Of a DNA stretch of 64,000 nt, positions 18,301 to 25,955 are shown one piece after another (positions within the stretch are counted from its first letter, which is position 1; each line of letters starts with the position of its first letter). Under the pieces are notes generated by a model that was not told where the DNA came from, made no database searches, and saw only the letters and a list, made by a program, of their open reading frames with translations. The stretch spans positions 124,001 to 188,000 of the forward strand of contig NZ_JAPUVI010000105.1 in the NCBI RefSeq assembly GCF_029255285.1, read 5' to 3'. Source of the DNA: Accumulibacter sp. Lineage in GTDB: Bacteria; Pseudomonadota; Gammaproteobacteria; Burkholderiales; Rhodocyclaceae. The position numbers and the translations under genes were made by a program.

Positions 18301-18347
18301 AGCTGCGCGATCAAATCTTCTTCCAGCCGGCGTTCGGACGACGTCAT
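15339..18347 (-). CDS. hsdR: Type I restriction endonuclease, R subunit
   Basis: 1002 residues from the ATG at 18347 (MTSSERRLEEDL fits the family N-terminus; an in-frame ATG at 18377 is possible, and neither has a strong ribosome-binding site). The N-terminal PD-(D/E)XK nuclease is visible as RFDVILLING...VQIELK (Asp120, Glu134, Lys136). The SF2 motor follows with motif I HTTGSGKT, motif II DECH, motif III-like FGFTGTPIFEE and motif VI QAFSRTNRVL, then the C-terminal helical domain that binds the methylase. It translocates DNA with ATP and cuts unmodified DNA at a distance. It is the first gene of the restriction operon, 90 bases downstream of hslO on the same strand. Confidence 0.96.
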   Translation of the reverse strand: MTSSERRLEEDLIAQLEELKYGYREDIRDRATLEANFRERFQQLNRVKLTDEEFQRLLEEIVTPDVYAAAQTLRSRNSFTRQDGTPLNYTLVNIGDWCKNTFEVVKQLRINTDNSHHRFDVILLINGVPVVQIELKTLGINPRRAIEQIVDYKNDPGNGFTRTLLCFMQVFVVSNRDSTYYFANNNARHFSFNADERFLPIYQYAAPDNARISGLEPFAEAFLAKCTLGQMISRYMVLVASEQKLLMMRPYQIYAVRNIVECIDKNLGNGYVWHTTGSGKTLTSFKASTLLKANPAIEKCLFVVDRKDLDRQTREEFNRFQEGCVEQNTNTGELVRRLLSDDAADKVIVCTIQKLGLALDENSQRNRSREKRGLATYTDQLETLRDKRMVFIFDECHRSQFGDNHRTIKEFFPKAQLFGFTGTPIFEENASYKRIEGEVQTLQTTQDLFQQSLHEYTITHAIEDRNVLRFHVDYYRPDGKNPPKPGETLAKRAIVDAILAKHDTATGGRRFNAILATASINDAIEYHTLFASAQAEKRHADPAFVPLNIAAVFSPPGDVSADVRQIQEDLPQEQEDNQHDPETKKKALRKIIADYNARFGTNHRIDEFDLYYQDVQQRIKDQQFPNADLPRKGREKLDLTIVVDMLLTGFDSKYLNTLYVDKNLKHHGLIQAFSRTNRVLNDSKPYGHILDFRGQRDAVDAAIALFSGAKADQAREIWLVDQAPVVIDKLKEARQALECFMQSQGLSGKPEEVAKLRGDEARVAFVKAFKEVQKLQTQLDQYTDLTPEQEAVIQTILPRDELNAFRGQYLETVQRLRAQQVKPGGARNEEIDQLDFEFVLFASATIDYDYIMKLIADFSTKKPGRATMSREQLVGLIAADAKFIDERDDITEYVMSLKAGEGLDEFAIRAGYQQFKAAKAARELAELATRHGLPAAALQSLVDGVLDRRIFDGEQLTELLAPLELGWKARTRKELALMAELVPLLKKRAGGREISGLQAYED

Positions 18348-18437
18348 TGATGGCCTATGGGTGGGGGGGTGGTCCATGGCGAACCGCTCGGCCTGCGCGC
18401 CGTAAAGGGTCCGAGGACACCGCCCACCGCCCGCCGG

Positions 18438-19307
18438 TCAGTGAACGGTCGGCGGCAGGTCGGTCGCCGGACCGGCAAACAGCCGGTCGATCGCCGAGGC
18501 GTCGAAACGGTACTCGCGCTGGCAGATTTCGTCCTGGATGACGAGCTCGCCCTGCTCGCGCAAGGCGGCGTAGACCTCGCTGCGGCCCAGTGCGCGCAGC
18601 ATCGAGCGCACCTTTTCCCAGTCCTCGGGGCAGTGGTAAGCGACCGGCCGGGCCGGAAAGAGACGTATCGTTTCTTCGGGAAAGAGGCGCCGCAGCAGTT
18701 GCTCGGCCGGCAGCGACGGCAGCTCGGCGGCCTGCAGCGTTGCGGCGAGCGCCGTGCAGCGCGCCCAGCCGTCCGCGTCGCGCGTCTCGGCGGCGGGCAG
18801 TTTCTGCAGCAGAAGCCCGGCCGCGCACTCGGGCGACGCGGCGAGGAACAAGCGCGACGCCAGTTGTTCCGACTTTTCGAGATGGTGCTCGAAGATCTCG
18901 GCCAGGCTTTCGCCGGCGAGGGGAACGATGCTCTGGTAGGGTTGGCGCAGCGACGGCAGGTCGAGCGAGAGCAGCAGTTGGCCGTCGCCCAGCAGTTCGG
19001 GCGGCGTCTCGCCGACCAGCGGCGTGGCGCACCTGGCCATGCCGCGCAACCGCAATTGCTCATCGCAGTCGACCAGCAGCAGCGAGACGGGGCCGTTGCC
19101 GCGCAACTGGAGAGTCAGCCGCCCCGGCTGCTTGAGCTGGCTACCGAAGAGAACGGTGACGGCGCTGATTTCGCCGAGCAGCCGAATCACCGGCGCGGGG
19201 TAGGCGCGCCGCTCAGTCATCTGCCGCCAGGCCGGTCCCAGACGGACGACGGCGCCGCAGATGTCGAGCTCGTCGAACAGGAAACGGTGGAGGTAGTCGT
19301 CGGACAT
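18438..19307 (-). CDS. hslO: Hsp33-family redox chaperone with degenerate zinc site
   Basis: 289 residues with the Hsp33 fold throughout: FLFDELDICGAVVRLGPAW at the N-terminus, ISAVTVLFGSQLKQPGRLTLQ, GNGPVSLLLVDC, and the C-terminal linker and switch domain. Hsp33 is a cytosolic holdase activated when four zinc-binding cysteines (CxC and CxxC) are oxidised. Here the C-terminal switch reads YHCPEDW and DEICQREY: Cys226 and Cys262 remain, but the second cysteine of the first pair and the first of the second pair are replaced by Glu and Asp. Zinc binding and redox activation may therefore differ. It follows nadA by 21 bases. Confidence 0.9.
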   Translation of the reverse strand: MSDDYLHRFLFDELDICGAVVRLGPAWRQMTERRAYPAPVIRLLGEISAVTVLFGSQLKQPGRLTLQLRGNGPVSLLLVDCDEQLRLRGMARCATPLVGETPPELLGDGQLLLSLDLPSLRQPYQSIVPLAGESLAEIFEHHLEKSEQLASRLFLAASPECAAGLLLQKLPAAETRDADGWARCTALAATLQAAELPSLPAEQLLRRLFPEETIRLFPARPVAYHCPEDWEKVRSMLRALGRSEVYAALREQGELVIQDEICQREYRFDASAIDRLFAGPATDLPPTVH

Positions 19308-19328
19308 GCGCGGGCCGGGAAAGTCGCT

Positions 19329-20426
19329 TCAGGAAACGGCGAGCATCCTGTCGAGCGCCAGTTTGGCCAGCCCCTTTTCGTGTTCCGGCACCGTGATCGC
19401 GTTGACCACCGTGCCGTCGGCCAGGTTCTCGAGCGTCCAGGCCAGGTGCTGCGGGTCGATGCGCTGCATCGTCGAGCACATGCACACGGTCGGCGCCATG
19501 AACTGCACGATCTTGCCTTCCGGCTTGACCTCCTCGGCCAGCCGGTTGACCAGGTTGAGTTCGGTGCCCACCAGCCAGCGCGTGTTGGGGCTCGCTTCCT
19601 TGATCGTGCGGACGATGTGTTCGGTCGACCCGACATGGTCGGCCTGCTGGCAGACTTCGAAGCGGCATTCGGGGTGCGCGATGACCAGTCCGTCCGGATG
19701 CTGGTTGCGGAAACGCAGGATGTGCGCCGGCTGGAACATCTGGTGCACCGAGCAGTGCCCCTTCCAGAGCAGGAGCTTGGCGCGCCGGATCTGTTCGGCA
19801 CTCAGGCCGCCCATTTCGAGGTCGGGGTCCCAGACCATCATCTCGTCGAGCGGAATGCCCATCCGGTAGCCGGTCCAGCGGCCGAGGTGCTGGTCGGGAA
19901 AGAAGAGAATTTTCTCCCGCCGCGCGAAGGCCCAGCCGGCGATCGTTCCGGCGTTCGACGAGGTGCACACGATGCCGCCGTGCTCGCCGCAGAAAGCCTT
20001 GAGGTCAGCGGCCGAGTTGATGTAGGTCACCGGCGTCACCTGCTGCTCGACGTCGAGCACTTCGCCGAGTTCGCGCCAGCAGCGTTCGACCTTGGCCAGG
20101 TTGGCCATGTCGGCCATCGAGCAGCCGGCCGCCAGATCGGGCAGGATGGCGATCTGCTCGGGTGCCGACATGATGTCGGCCACTTCGGCCATGAAATGCA
20201 CGCCGCAGAAAACGATGTACTGCGCCTCGGCCTGCGCCGCGAGGCGCGAGAGCTTCAGCGAGTCGCCGGTCAGATCGGCGTACTGATAGACGTCGGCCCG
20301 CTGGTAGTGATGGCACAGCAGAACGGCGCGCTTGCCCAGACGTTCGCGCGCGGCGCGGATGCGCCGATGGCAGGCTTCGTCCGGCAACTGGTTGAAGGTA
20401 TCGAAACGGATGGTCGCGGTTTGCAT
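19329..20426 (-). CDS. nadA: Quinolinate synthase A (4Fe-4S)
   Basis: 365 residues from the ATG at 20426 (MQTATIRF). NadA condenses iminoaspartate with dihydroxyacetone phosphate to quinolinate in de novo NAD synthesis, using a [4Fe-4S] cluster. Visible family elements: LLCHHYQRADVYQYADLTGDS, FCGVHFMAEVADIM, TYINSAADLKAFCGEHGG, VCTSSNA, FFPDQHLGRWTGYRM, HPECRFEV and the C-terminal MCSTMQRIDPQHL. Cysteines in CGVHFM, the HPEC region and MCSTM are candidate cluster ligands. Length is that of the long (proteobacterial) NadA class. No nadB or nadC is beside it; rhodanese and hslO flank it on the same strand. Confidence 0.96.
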   Translation of the reverse strand: MQTATIRFDTFNQLPDEACHRRIRAARERLGKRAVLLCHHYQRADVYQYADLTGDSLKLSRLAAQAEAQYIVFCGVHFMAEVADIMSAPEQIAILPDLAAGCSMADMANLAKVERCWRELGEVLDVEQQVTPVTYINSAADLKAFCGEHGGIVCTSSNAGTIAGWAFARREKILFFPDQHLGRWTGYRMGIPLDEMMVWDPDLEMGGLSAEQIRRAKLLLWKGHCSVHQMFQPAHILRFRNQHPDGLVIAHPECRFEVCQQADHVGSTEHIVRTIKEASPNTRWLVGTELNLVNRLAEEVKPEGKIVQFMAPTVCMCSTMQRIDPQHLAWTLENLADGTVVNAITVPEHEKGLAKLALDRMLAVS

Positions 20427-20487
20427 GAATGGGGACTCGAAACGGTGTCGGAAGGGCCGCCGCGCCGTCGGCGGCAAACGCTTCGCT

Positions 20488-20937
20488 TCAGTTGTGCCAC
20501 GGCAGCCCGGCAAGGCGCCAGCCACCGACGTTGCCGCGCTGGCCACGGGCATCCTTGTCGCCTTCGAAACCTTCCAGCACGTTGTAGCAGGCGAGCTGGG
20601 CCGCCTGGCTGGCGAGCGCGGCGGCCTGGTGCGAGCGCACGCCGCTGCGACAGACGAACATCAGCAACGATTCGGGATCGACCTGTTTCTTCAACTGGGC
20701 GAGGAAATGCGCGTTGGGCCGGTTGTCCGGATAGCTCTGCCACTCGATCTCGATGGCGCCGGGGATTCGCCCGACCCAATCCCACTCGGCACGCGTGCGC
20801 ACGTCGACCAGCTTGGCACCGGGCGCCAGTTGCCAGACGGCGTAAGCTTCCTGTGGTGTGAGGGCGCCCGCATAGGGCAGGCCCAGTTGGCTGGCGCGAT
20901 CTTGCGCGAGTTTGAGGAGATCGGTCAGTTTTCCCAT
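20488..20937 (-). CDS. Rhodanese-like sulfurtransferase
   Basis: 149 residues forming a single rhodanese domain: PQEAYAVWQLAPGAKLVDVR at the start, the conserved RTRAEWDWVGRIPGAIEIEW, and the active-site loop CRSGVRS with catalytic Cys near residue 103. The ATG at 20937 starts the domain in the usual place. Single-domain rhodaneses carry persulfide sulfur. Being directly upstream of nadA, whose product needs an iron-sulfur cluster, suggests a sulfur-delivery link, but that is inference. Its upstream region is shared with glnA and contains the NtrC-type sites. Confidence 0.9.
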   Translation of the reverse strand: MGKLTDLLKLAQDRASQLGLPYAGALTPQEAYAVWQLAPGAKLVDVRTRAEWDWVGRIPGAIEIEWQSYPDNRPNAHFLAQLKKQVDPESLLMFVCRSGVRSHQAAALASQAAQLACYNVLEGFEGDKDARGQRGNVGGWRLAGLPWHN

Positions 20938-21036
20938 GGCGCTTGGCGAATTGCCTCGAGTAAGGGGCGGCGAAATCGAGAGTATAGAACATAGAATGCC
21001 TGTTTCGTTCGCACCGCCGCCGGGCGGAAGGCCTTC

Positions 21037-21051
21037 GCACCGCCACGGTGC
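21037..21051. promoter_or_regulatory. NtrC-type binding site, distal
   Basis: A palindrome GCACC-N5-GGTGC, matching the NtrC consensus half-sites as found upstream of enteric glnA. Its centre is about 130 bases upstream of the predicted glnA start of transcription and 30 bases from the second copy, i.e. about three helical turns. Confidence 0.85.
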
Positions 21052-21066
21052 GGCGGGACTTTCCAC

Positions 21067-21081
21067 GCACCAAAGTGGTGC
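21067..21081. promoter_or_regulatory. NtrC-type binding site, proximal
   Basis: A second GCACC-N5-GGTGC palindrome (spacer AAAGT), about 100 bases upstream of the predicted transcription start. Two such sites on one face of the helix make an enhancer on which phosphorylated NtrC can oligomerise. Confidence 0.87.
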
Positions 21082-21147
21082 TCGGCAAAAATCCCCGAGA
21101 ACGCCGGGAAGGCTTGTGGCACAATGAAAACCCGGCCGGGAATGGTC

Positions 21148-21163
21148 TGGCACGATTTCTGCT
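21148..21163 (+). promoter_or_regulatory. Sigma-54 promoter of glnA
   Basis: TGGCAC-GATTT-CTGCT, with the invariant GG and GC dinucleotides exactly ten bases apart. It predicts a start near 21174 and a leader of roughly 55 bases before the glnA ATG. With the two upstream NtrC sites it forms a complete nitrogen-regulated promoter. Confidence 0.9.
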
Positions 21164-21229
21164 AGTTGCCCCGCGCACCTATTTTCTACTGTCGCCGGTT
21201 GCCCCGGCATCTGTTCTGGAGACTCCGCA

Positions 21230-22645
21230 ATGACAAGCCCGCAAGACGTGATCAAGATGGTCAAGGACAACGAGGCGAAGTTCGTCGACTTCCGCTTCAC
21301 GGACACTCGTGGCAAGGAGCAGCACGTCACCGTGCCGGTCAGCGCCTTCAGCGAGGACAAGTTCGAGAACGGCCATGCCTTCGATGGTTCGTCGATTGCC
21401 GGCTGGAAGGGAATTCAGGCCTCGGACATGCAGTTGATGCCCGATCCGAGCACCGCCTACATCGATCCCTTCTTCGACGAGACGACCGTGGTCATGACCT
21501 GCGACGTCGTAGACCCGGCCGACGGCCGGGGCTACGACCGCGATCCGCGCTCGGTGGCGAAGCGCGCCGAGGCTTATCTGAAAGCCTGCGGCATCGGCGA
21601 CACGGCCTACTTCGGCCCGGAGCCCGAGTTCTTCATCTTCGACTCGGTATCGTGGAGCGTCGACATGTCGGGCTGCAATCTGAAGATCTACTCGCAGGAA
21701 GCGGCCTGGACGAACGGCGAGAAGTCGGAAGGCGAGGGCGGCACCGGCCATCGTCCGGGAGTCAAGGGCGGTTACTTCCCCGTCCCGCCGGTCGATAGCC
21801 TGCACGACGTCCGTTCGGCGATGGTGTTGACGCTGGAAACTATCGGCGTCCCGGTCGAGGTGCATCACCACGAGGTCGCCACCGCCGGTCAGTGCGAGAT
21901 CGGCACCCTGTTCAACACGCTGGTCAAGCGTGCGGACTGGACGCAGATTCTCAAGTATGTCGTGCATAACGTCGCGCACCAGTACGGCAAGACCGCCACC
22001 TTCATGCCGAAGCCCATCGTCGGCGACAACGGTTCGGGGATGCACGTCCATCAGTCGATCTGGAAGGACGGCAAGAACCTGTTCGCGGGCAACGGCTACG
22101 CCGGCCTGTCGGAACTGGCGCTCTTCTATATCGGCGGCATCATCAAGCACGCCAAAGCCCTGAACGCCATCACCAACCCCGGAACGAATTCCTACAAGCG
22201 CCTGGTGCCGCATTACGAAGCGCCGGTCAAGCTGGCTTACTCGGCGAAGAACCGTTCGGCGTCGATCCGCGTGCCGCACGTCGCTTCCGACAAGGCAAGA
22301 CGCATCGAGACACGCTTTCCGGACCCGATCGCCAATCCCTACCTGTGCTTCTCGGCCCTGCTGATGGCCGGCCTGGACGGCATCCAGAACAAGCTTCACC
22401 CCGGCGACCCGGCCGACAAGAACCTCTACGATCTGCCGCCGGAAGAAGATGCCAAAATCCCGACCGTCTGCGCCAGCCTCGAGGAAGCCCTCGCCGCGCT
22501 CGACAAGGACCGCGACTTCCTGACGCGCGGCGGCGTTTTCTCCAGCGACTGGATAGACGCTTACATCGAACTGAAGATGGAAGAGGTCAACCGGGTGCGC
22601 ATGACGACCCATCCGGTCGAGTTCGACCTGTACTATAGCTGCTGA
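21230..22645 (+). CDS. glnA: Glutamine synthetase type I
   Basis: 471 residues, the normal length for dodecameric GSI-beta. It makes glutamine from glutamate, ammonia and ATP. Seen: N-terminal beta-grasp ([20 protein letters not shown]), the Asp-50 region [12 protein letters not shown], metal-ligand motif [21 protein letters not shown], the ATP/glutamate region [20 protein letters not shown], and the adenylylation loop NLYDLPPEE with Tyr400 as the likely GlnE target. GGA(G) precedes the ATG. Transcription is expected from the sigma-54 promoter under NtrC control, and a strong terminator follows, so ntrB/ntrC lie beyond a partial stop. Confidence 0.98.
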   Translation: MTSPQDVIKMVKDNEAKFVDFRFTDTRGKEQHVTVPVSAFSEDKFENGHAFDGSSIAGWKGIQASDMQLMPDPSTAYIDPFFDETTVVMTCDVVDPADGRGYDRDPRSVAKRAEAYLKACGIGDTAYFGPEPEFFIFDSVSWSVDMSGCNLKIYSQEAAWTNGEKSEGEGGTGHRPGVKGGYFPVPPVDSLHDVRSAMVLTLETIGVPVEVHHHEVATAGQCEIGTLFNTLVKRADWTQILKYVVHNVAHQYGKTATFMPKPIVGDNGSGMHVHQSIWKDGKNLFAGNGYAGLSELALFYIGGIIKHAKALNAITNPGTNSYKRLVPHYEAPVKLAYSAKNRSASIRVPHVASDKARRIETRFPDPIANPYLCFSALLMAGLDGIQNKLHPGDPADKNLYDLPPEEDAKIPTVCASLEEALAALDKDRDFLTRGGVFSSDWIDAYIELKMEEVNRVRMTTHPVEFDLYYSC

Positions 22646-22664
22646 GCGGGCAGCGTCGAAACGA

Positions 22665-22693
22665 GGGACGGCACCGCCCGTCCCTTTTTTTTT
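22665..22693 (+). terminator. Rho-independent terminator after glnA
   Basis: A seven-bp perfect stem GGGACGG/CCGTCCC with a six-base loop, followed by nine T's, starting 20 bases after the glnA stop. Confidence 0.93.
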
Positions 22694-22832
22694 GTCTGCC
22701 GATCGCGCCTGCCGGGCGTTTGTATTCGTTTCGGTCATCCAATACACTGCCGTCTGATCGGAGAGTCGGCGTACGCCAGCGCGGCGGCCGCTCGATGGGC
22801 GGCTCGAGTTGCCAATAGGAAATGGGACGACG

Positions 22833-23321
22833 ATGAAACGACGAGACCTGGGCATGACGTTCGTGCTGTTGTCGCTGCCGGCATGGCCGGCCCTGGCGCA
22901 GGACATTTTCAAGTGCGAAGTGGATGGGCGCGTCACCTACTCGAACGTGCCTACCAAGAACTGCCGCAAGATCATTCTCGATCCGGTCAATCTGGCCCCC
23001 TCCTCCAAACTGGCGCCCAAGGCCTCGTCGACCCCGACGCCGGGGAATTTCCCGAAGGTGGACGATCAGACGCAGAAGGCGCGCGACACCGACCGCCGGC
23101 GAATTCTCGAAACCGAGCTGGCCGCCGAGCAGGCGAATGCCGAGCAGGCGAAGAAGGAGCTTGCCGAACAGGAAGCCGTGGTGCTGCCGAACGAGCGCAT
23201 GCAGGGCGGCGCGATCAGCGGCGGCAAGGTGCAGGAGCGGCTGCAGCCGTACAAAGACAAGCTCGCCGTGCACCAGCGCAACATCGAAGCCATTCGCAAG
23301 GAGATCGGCAATCTGCGCTGA
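22833..23321 (+). CDS. DUF4124 domain secreted protein
   Basis: 162 residues from the ATG at 22833. A signal peptide ends near ALAQ, followed by a DUF4124 domain (DIFKCEVDGRVTYSNVPTKNC), a Pro/Ser linker and a long charged helix, probably coiled coil (TDRRRILETELAAEQANAEQ and on to residue 162). A gene of this type commonly sits between glnA and ntrB in betaproteobacteria, but its role is not known. It may be reached by readthrough of the glnA terminator or have its own promoter. Confidence 0.82.
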   Translation: MKRRDLGMTFVLLSLPAWPALAQDIFKCEVDGRVTYSNVPTKNCRKIILDPVNLAPSSKLAPKASSTPTPGNFPKVDDQTQKARDTDRRRILETELAAEQANAEQAKKELAEQEAVVLPNERMQGGAISGGKVQERLQPYKDKLAVHQRNIEAIRKEIGNLR

Positions 23322-23351
23322 CTGCCGACGACCCGCGCAGGCGCTCCGGCG

Positions 23352-24425
23352 GTGAGCGAAACCTCGGAAAACCCGTTCGGCGGCCTCGACCTGCTATCGT
23401 CGGCCGTCGTCCTGCTCGACGATAGCCTGGCCATCCGCTATCTGAATCCGGCCGCCGAGAACCTGCTGGAAATCAGCGGCCGGGTTTTCGCCGGCTGCCC
23501 CTTGGCCAGCGTCGCCGAATGCCCGCCGGCCCTGCTCGCCGCGCTCGACAGCGCCTTGCACCAAGGTTGGGCATACACCGGGCAGAACATCGGTTTGCGC
23601 GTCGCCGGCGGCGAGTTGCGCCAACTGAATTGCACGGTCAACCCGACGGACACGCCGACCGCCCGTCTGCTCGTCGAGCTGTGGCCGATCGACCAGCAAC
23701 TCCGGGCAACCCGCGAGGAGCGCCTGGTCGAGCAGCAACACGCCAGCCGCGAACTGATACGCAACCTGGTGCACGAGATCAAGAACCCGCTGGGCGGCAT
23801 CCGCGGCGCCGCCCAGTTGCTCGAGCACGAGCTCAACAACCCGAGTCTGCGCGAGTACACCCAGGTCATCATCAAGGAGACCGACCGCCTGCAGGATCTG
23901 ATGCGCCGCCTGCTGTCGCCGCATCGTCCGATGCAGCCGGGCCCGGTGAATATCCACGAGATTCTCGAGCGGGTGCGCAGTCTGCTCACCGCCGAGTTCC
24001 CGACCATCCTGACCGTTCGTCGCGACTACGATACCAGCCTGCCGGATTTGGTCGGCGACCGCGAACAACTGATCCAGGTTTTCCTCAACATTGCCCGCAA
24101 CGCGGCGCAGGCGATCCAGCGGCAGCCGGACGGCAGCTTCGCCGTCCGCGGTCAGATCACGCTGCGTACGCGTGTCGCCCGTCAGATGACCTTGTTCAAG
24201 CGCCGCCACCGCCTGGCGCTCGAAGTGCAGGTGATCGACGACGGACCGGGAATTCCCGACGACATTCGCGAACGCATGTTCTATCCCCTGGTGTCAGGTC
24301 GTCAAGGTGGCAGCGGCCTGGGGCTGACGCTGGCCCAGAGCTTCGTCGAGCAACACCAGGGAACGATCGACTGTGACAGCCGGCCGGGCTGCACCTGTTT
24401 CACGATTCGCCTGCCGCTTGCCTGA
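23352..24425 (+). CDS. ntrB: Nitrogen regulation sensor kinase/phosphatase
   Basis: 357 residues starting at GTG 23352. An N-terminal PAS domain (LSSAVVLLDDSLAIRYLNPA) is followed by the dimerisation/histidine domain with NLVHEIKNPLGGIRGAAQLL (phospho-His141) and the ATPase domain with N-box FLNIARNAAQAI, G1 VIDDGPGIP and G2 GGSGLGLTLAQSFV. No membrane segment, as for cytosolic NtrB/GlnL. It phosphorylates NtrC when nitrogen is short and, bound by a PII protein, dephosphorylates it. It is followed by ntrC after 60 bases. Confidence 0.96.
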   Translation: MSETSENPFGGLDLLSSAVVLLDDSLAIRYLNPAAENLLEISGRVFAGCPLASVAECPPALLAALDSALHQGWAYTGQNIGLRVAGGELRQLNCTVNPTDTPTARLLVELWPIDQQLRATREERLVEQQHASRELIRNLVHEIKNPLGGIRGAAQLLEHELNNPSLREYTQVIIKETDRLQDLMRRLLSPHRPMQPGPVNIHEILERVRSLLTAEFPTILTVRRDYDTSLPDLVGDREQLIQVFLNIARNAAQAIQRQPDGSFAVRGQITLRTRVARQMTLFKRRHRLALEVQVIDDGPGIPDDIRERMFYPLVSGRQGGSGLGLTLAQSFVEQHQGTIDCDSRPGCTCFTIRLPLA

Positions 24426-24485
24426 GATGGCTGGCCGGTTTCTTGCTTACAGCCCTTGACCATTGCCAAGCCTGCTGAGGAATCG

Positions 24486-25916
24486 ATGAAACCGGTCTGG
24501 ATCGTTGACGACGATAAATCAATCCGTTGGGTGCTCGAGAAGACGCTGTCGCGGGAGAAGATCCCGTTCCGGAGCTTCGCTTCGGCGACCGAAGCGCTGG
24601 CGCAACTCGACACCGGAGCGGAGCCGCCGCAGGTGCTGGTGTCCGATATCCGGATGCCGGGACAGTCGGGGCTCGAGTTGCTGCAGCTTTTCAAGGATCG
24701 TTTCCCGGCCTTGCCGGTGATCATCATGACCGCCTATTCCGACCTCGAAAGCGCCGTTTCCGCCTTCCAGGGTGGCGCCTTCGAGTACCTGCCGAAGCCC
24801 TTCGACGTCGATCAGGCGCTGGAACTGATTCGGCGCGCTATCGGTGAGAGCCTGCACCAGAGTGGTGCGCCGAACGAGGTGGGGCTGACGCCGGAAATCC
24901 TCGGCCAGGCTGCGGCGATGCAGGAGGTGTTTCGGGCCATCGGTCGACTCAGCCAGTCGAGCGCCACCGTATTGATCACCGGCGAGTCGGGTTCCGGCAA
25001 GGAACTCGTGGCACGCGCCGTACATCGCCACAGTCCGCGCGCCGACAAGCCGTTCATCGCCATCAACACGGCGGCGATTCCGCGCGACCTGCTCGAGTCC
25101 GAACTGTTCGGTCACGAACGCGGCGCTTTCACCGGCGCCGCGGCGCAACGGCAAGGCCGCTTCGAACAGGCCGAGGGCGGGACACTGTTCCTCGATGAAA
25201 TCGGCGACATGCCGGCGGAACTGCAGACCCGACTGCTGCGCGTGCTGTCCGACGGTCACTACTACCGGGTCGGCGGACACTCGCCGCTGAAAACCAAAGT
25301 GCGAATCATCGCCGCAACGCACCAGAATCTCGAGGAACGCGTGCGCCAGGGCCTGTTCCGCGAGGACCTCTTCCATCGCCTGAACGTGATCCGCGTCCGC
25401 TTGCCGAGTCTCGGCGAGCGGCGCGAGGACATTCCGATCCTCGCCCGCCACTTTCTGCAGAAGAGTGCCCAGGAACTGGGCGTCGAAGGCAAGCGCTTGT
25501 CCGATACGGCAATGAGGCATCTGTGCGCGGTGGATTTTCCCGGCAACGTCCGGCAGCTCGAGAACCTCTGTCACTGGCTGACGGTGATGGCTCCCGGCCA
25601 ACTCGTCGAAGTCGCCGACTTGCCGCCCGAACTGCGCGGCGTCGTGCCCTCGCCAGCGGCCGGTGAATGGGAACACGCCCTGGCGCAGGAAGTCGACCGC
25701 TTGCTGGGCAACGATCCCGGGCACGTCCACGAAAAGCTGACGCACGCTTTCGAACGTGTGCTGATCCACCGCGCGCTGGTCCACACCGGTGGACGCCGGA
25801 TCGAGGCCGCGCATTCGCTGGGCATCGGCCGCAACACCATCACCCGCAAGATCCAGGAACTCGGACTCGACGGCGCGAGTGCGGCCGACGATCGAGAGGC
25901 ACTGCTGCCACGATAA
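24486..25916 (+). CDS. ntrC: Nitrogen regulation response regulator, sigma-54 activator
   Basis: 476 residues from the ATG at 24486, with GAGGAA just upstream. Receiver domain ([15 protein letters not shown]; phospho-acceptor Asp54 in [11 protein letters not shown]), sigma-54 AAA+ domain from about 145 (Walker [16 protein letters not shown]; the sigma-54 contact loop GAFTGA; Walker [27 protein letters not shown]) and a C-terminal Fis-type helix-turn-helix ([20 protein letters not shown]). It should bind the two sites ahead of glnA and activate the sigma-54 promoter. Confidence 0.97.
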   Translation: MKPVWIVDDDKSIRWVLEKTLSREKIPFRSFASATEALAQLDTGAEPPQVLVSDIRMPGQSGLELLQLFKDRFPALPVIIMTAYSDLESAVSAFQGGAFEYLPKPFDVDQALELIRRAIGESLHQSGAPNEVGLTPEILGQAAAMQEVFRAIGRLSQSSATVLITGESGSGKELVARAVHRHSPRADKPFIAINTAAIPRDLLESELFGHERGAFTGAAAQRQGRFEQAEGGTLFLDEIGDMPAELQTRLLRVLSDGHYYRVGGHSPLKTKVRIIAATHQNLEERVRQGLFREDLFHRLNVIRVRLPSLGERREDIPILARHFLQKSAQELGVEGKRLSDTAMRHLCAVDFPGNVRQLENLCHWLTVMAPGQLVEVADLPPELRGVVPSPAAGEWEHALAQEVDRLLGNDPGHVHEKLTHAFERVLIHRALVHTGGRRIEAAHSLGIGRNTITRKIQELGLDGASAADDREALLPR

Positions 25917-25955
25917 TCGGCGATAATCGCGCCAGCCGCGCCCGATGAGCCAACC

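Noticed and set aside
18357-20861. Very long rightward open frame (over 800 residues)
   Set aside because: It is antisense to hslO, nadA and the rhodanese gene, all recognised on the other strand; long shadow frames are common in GC-rich DNA.
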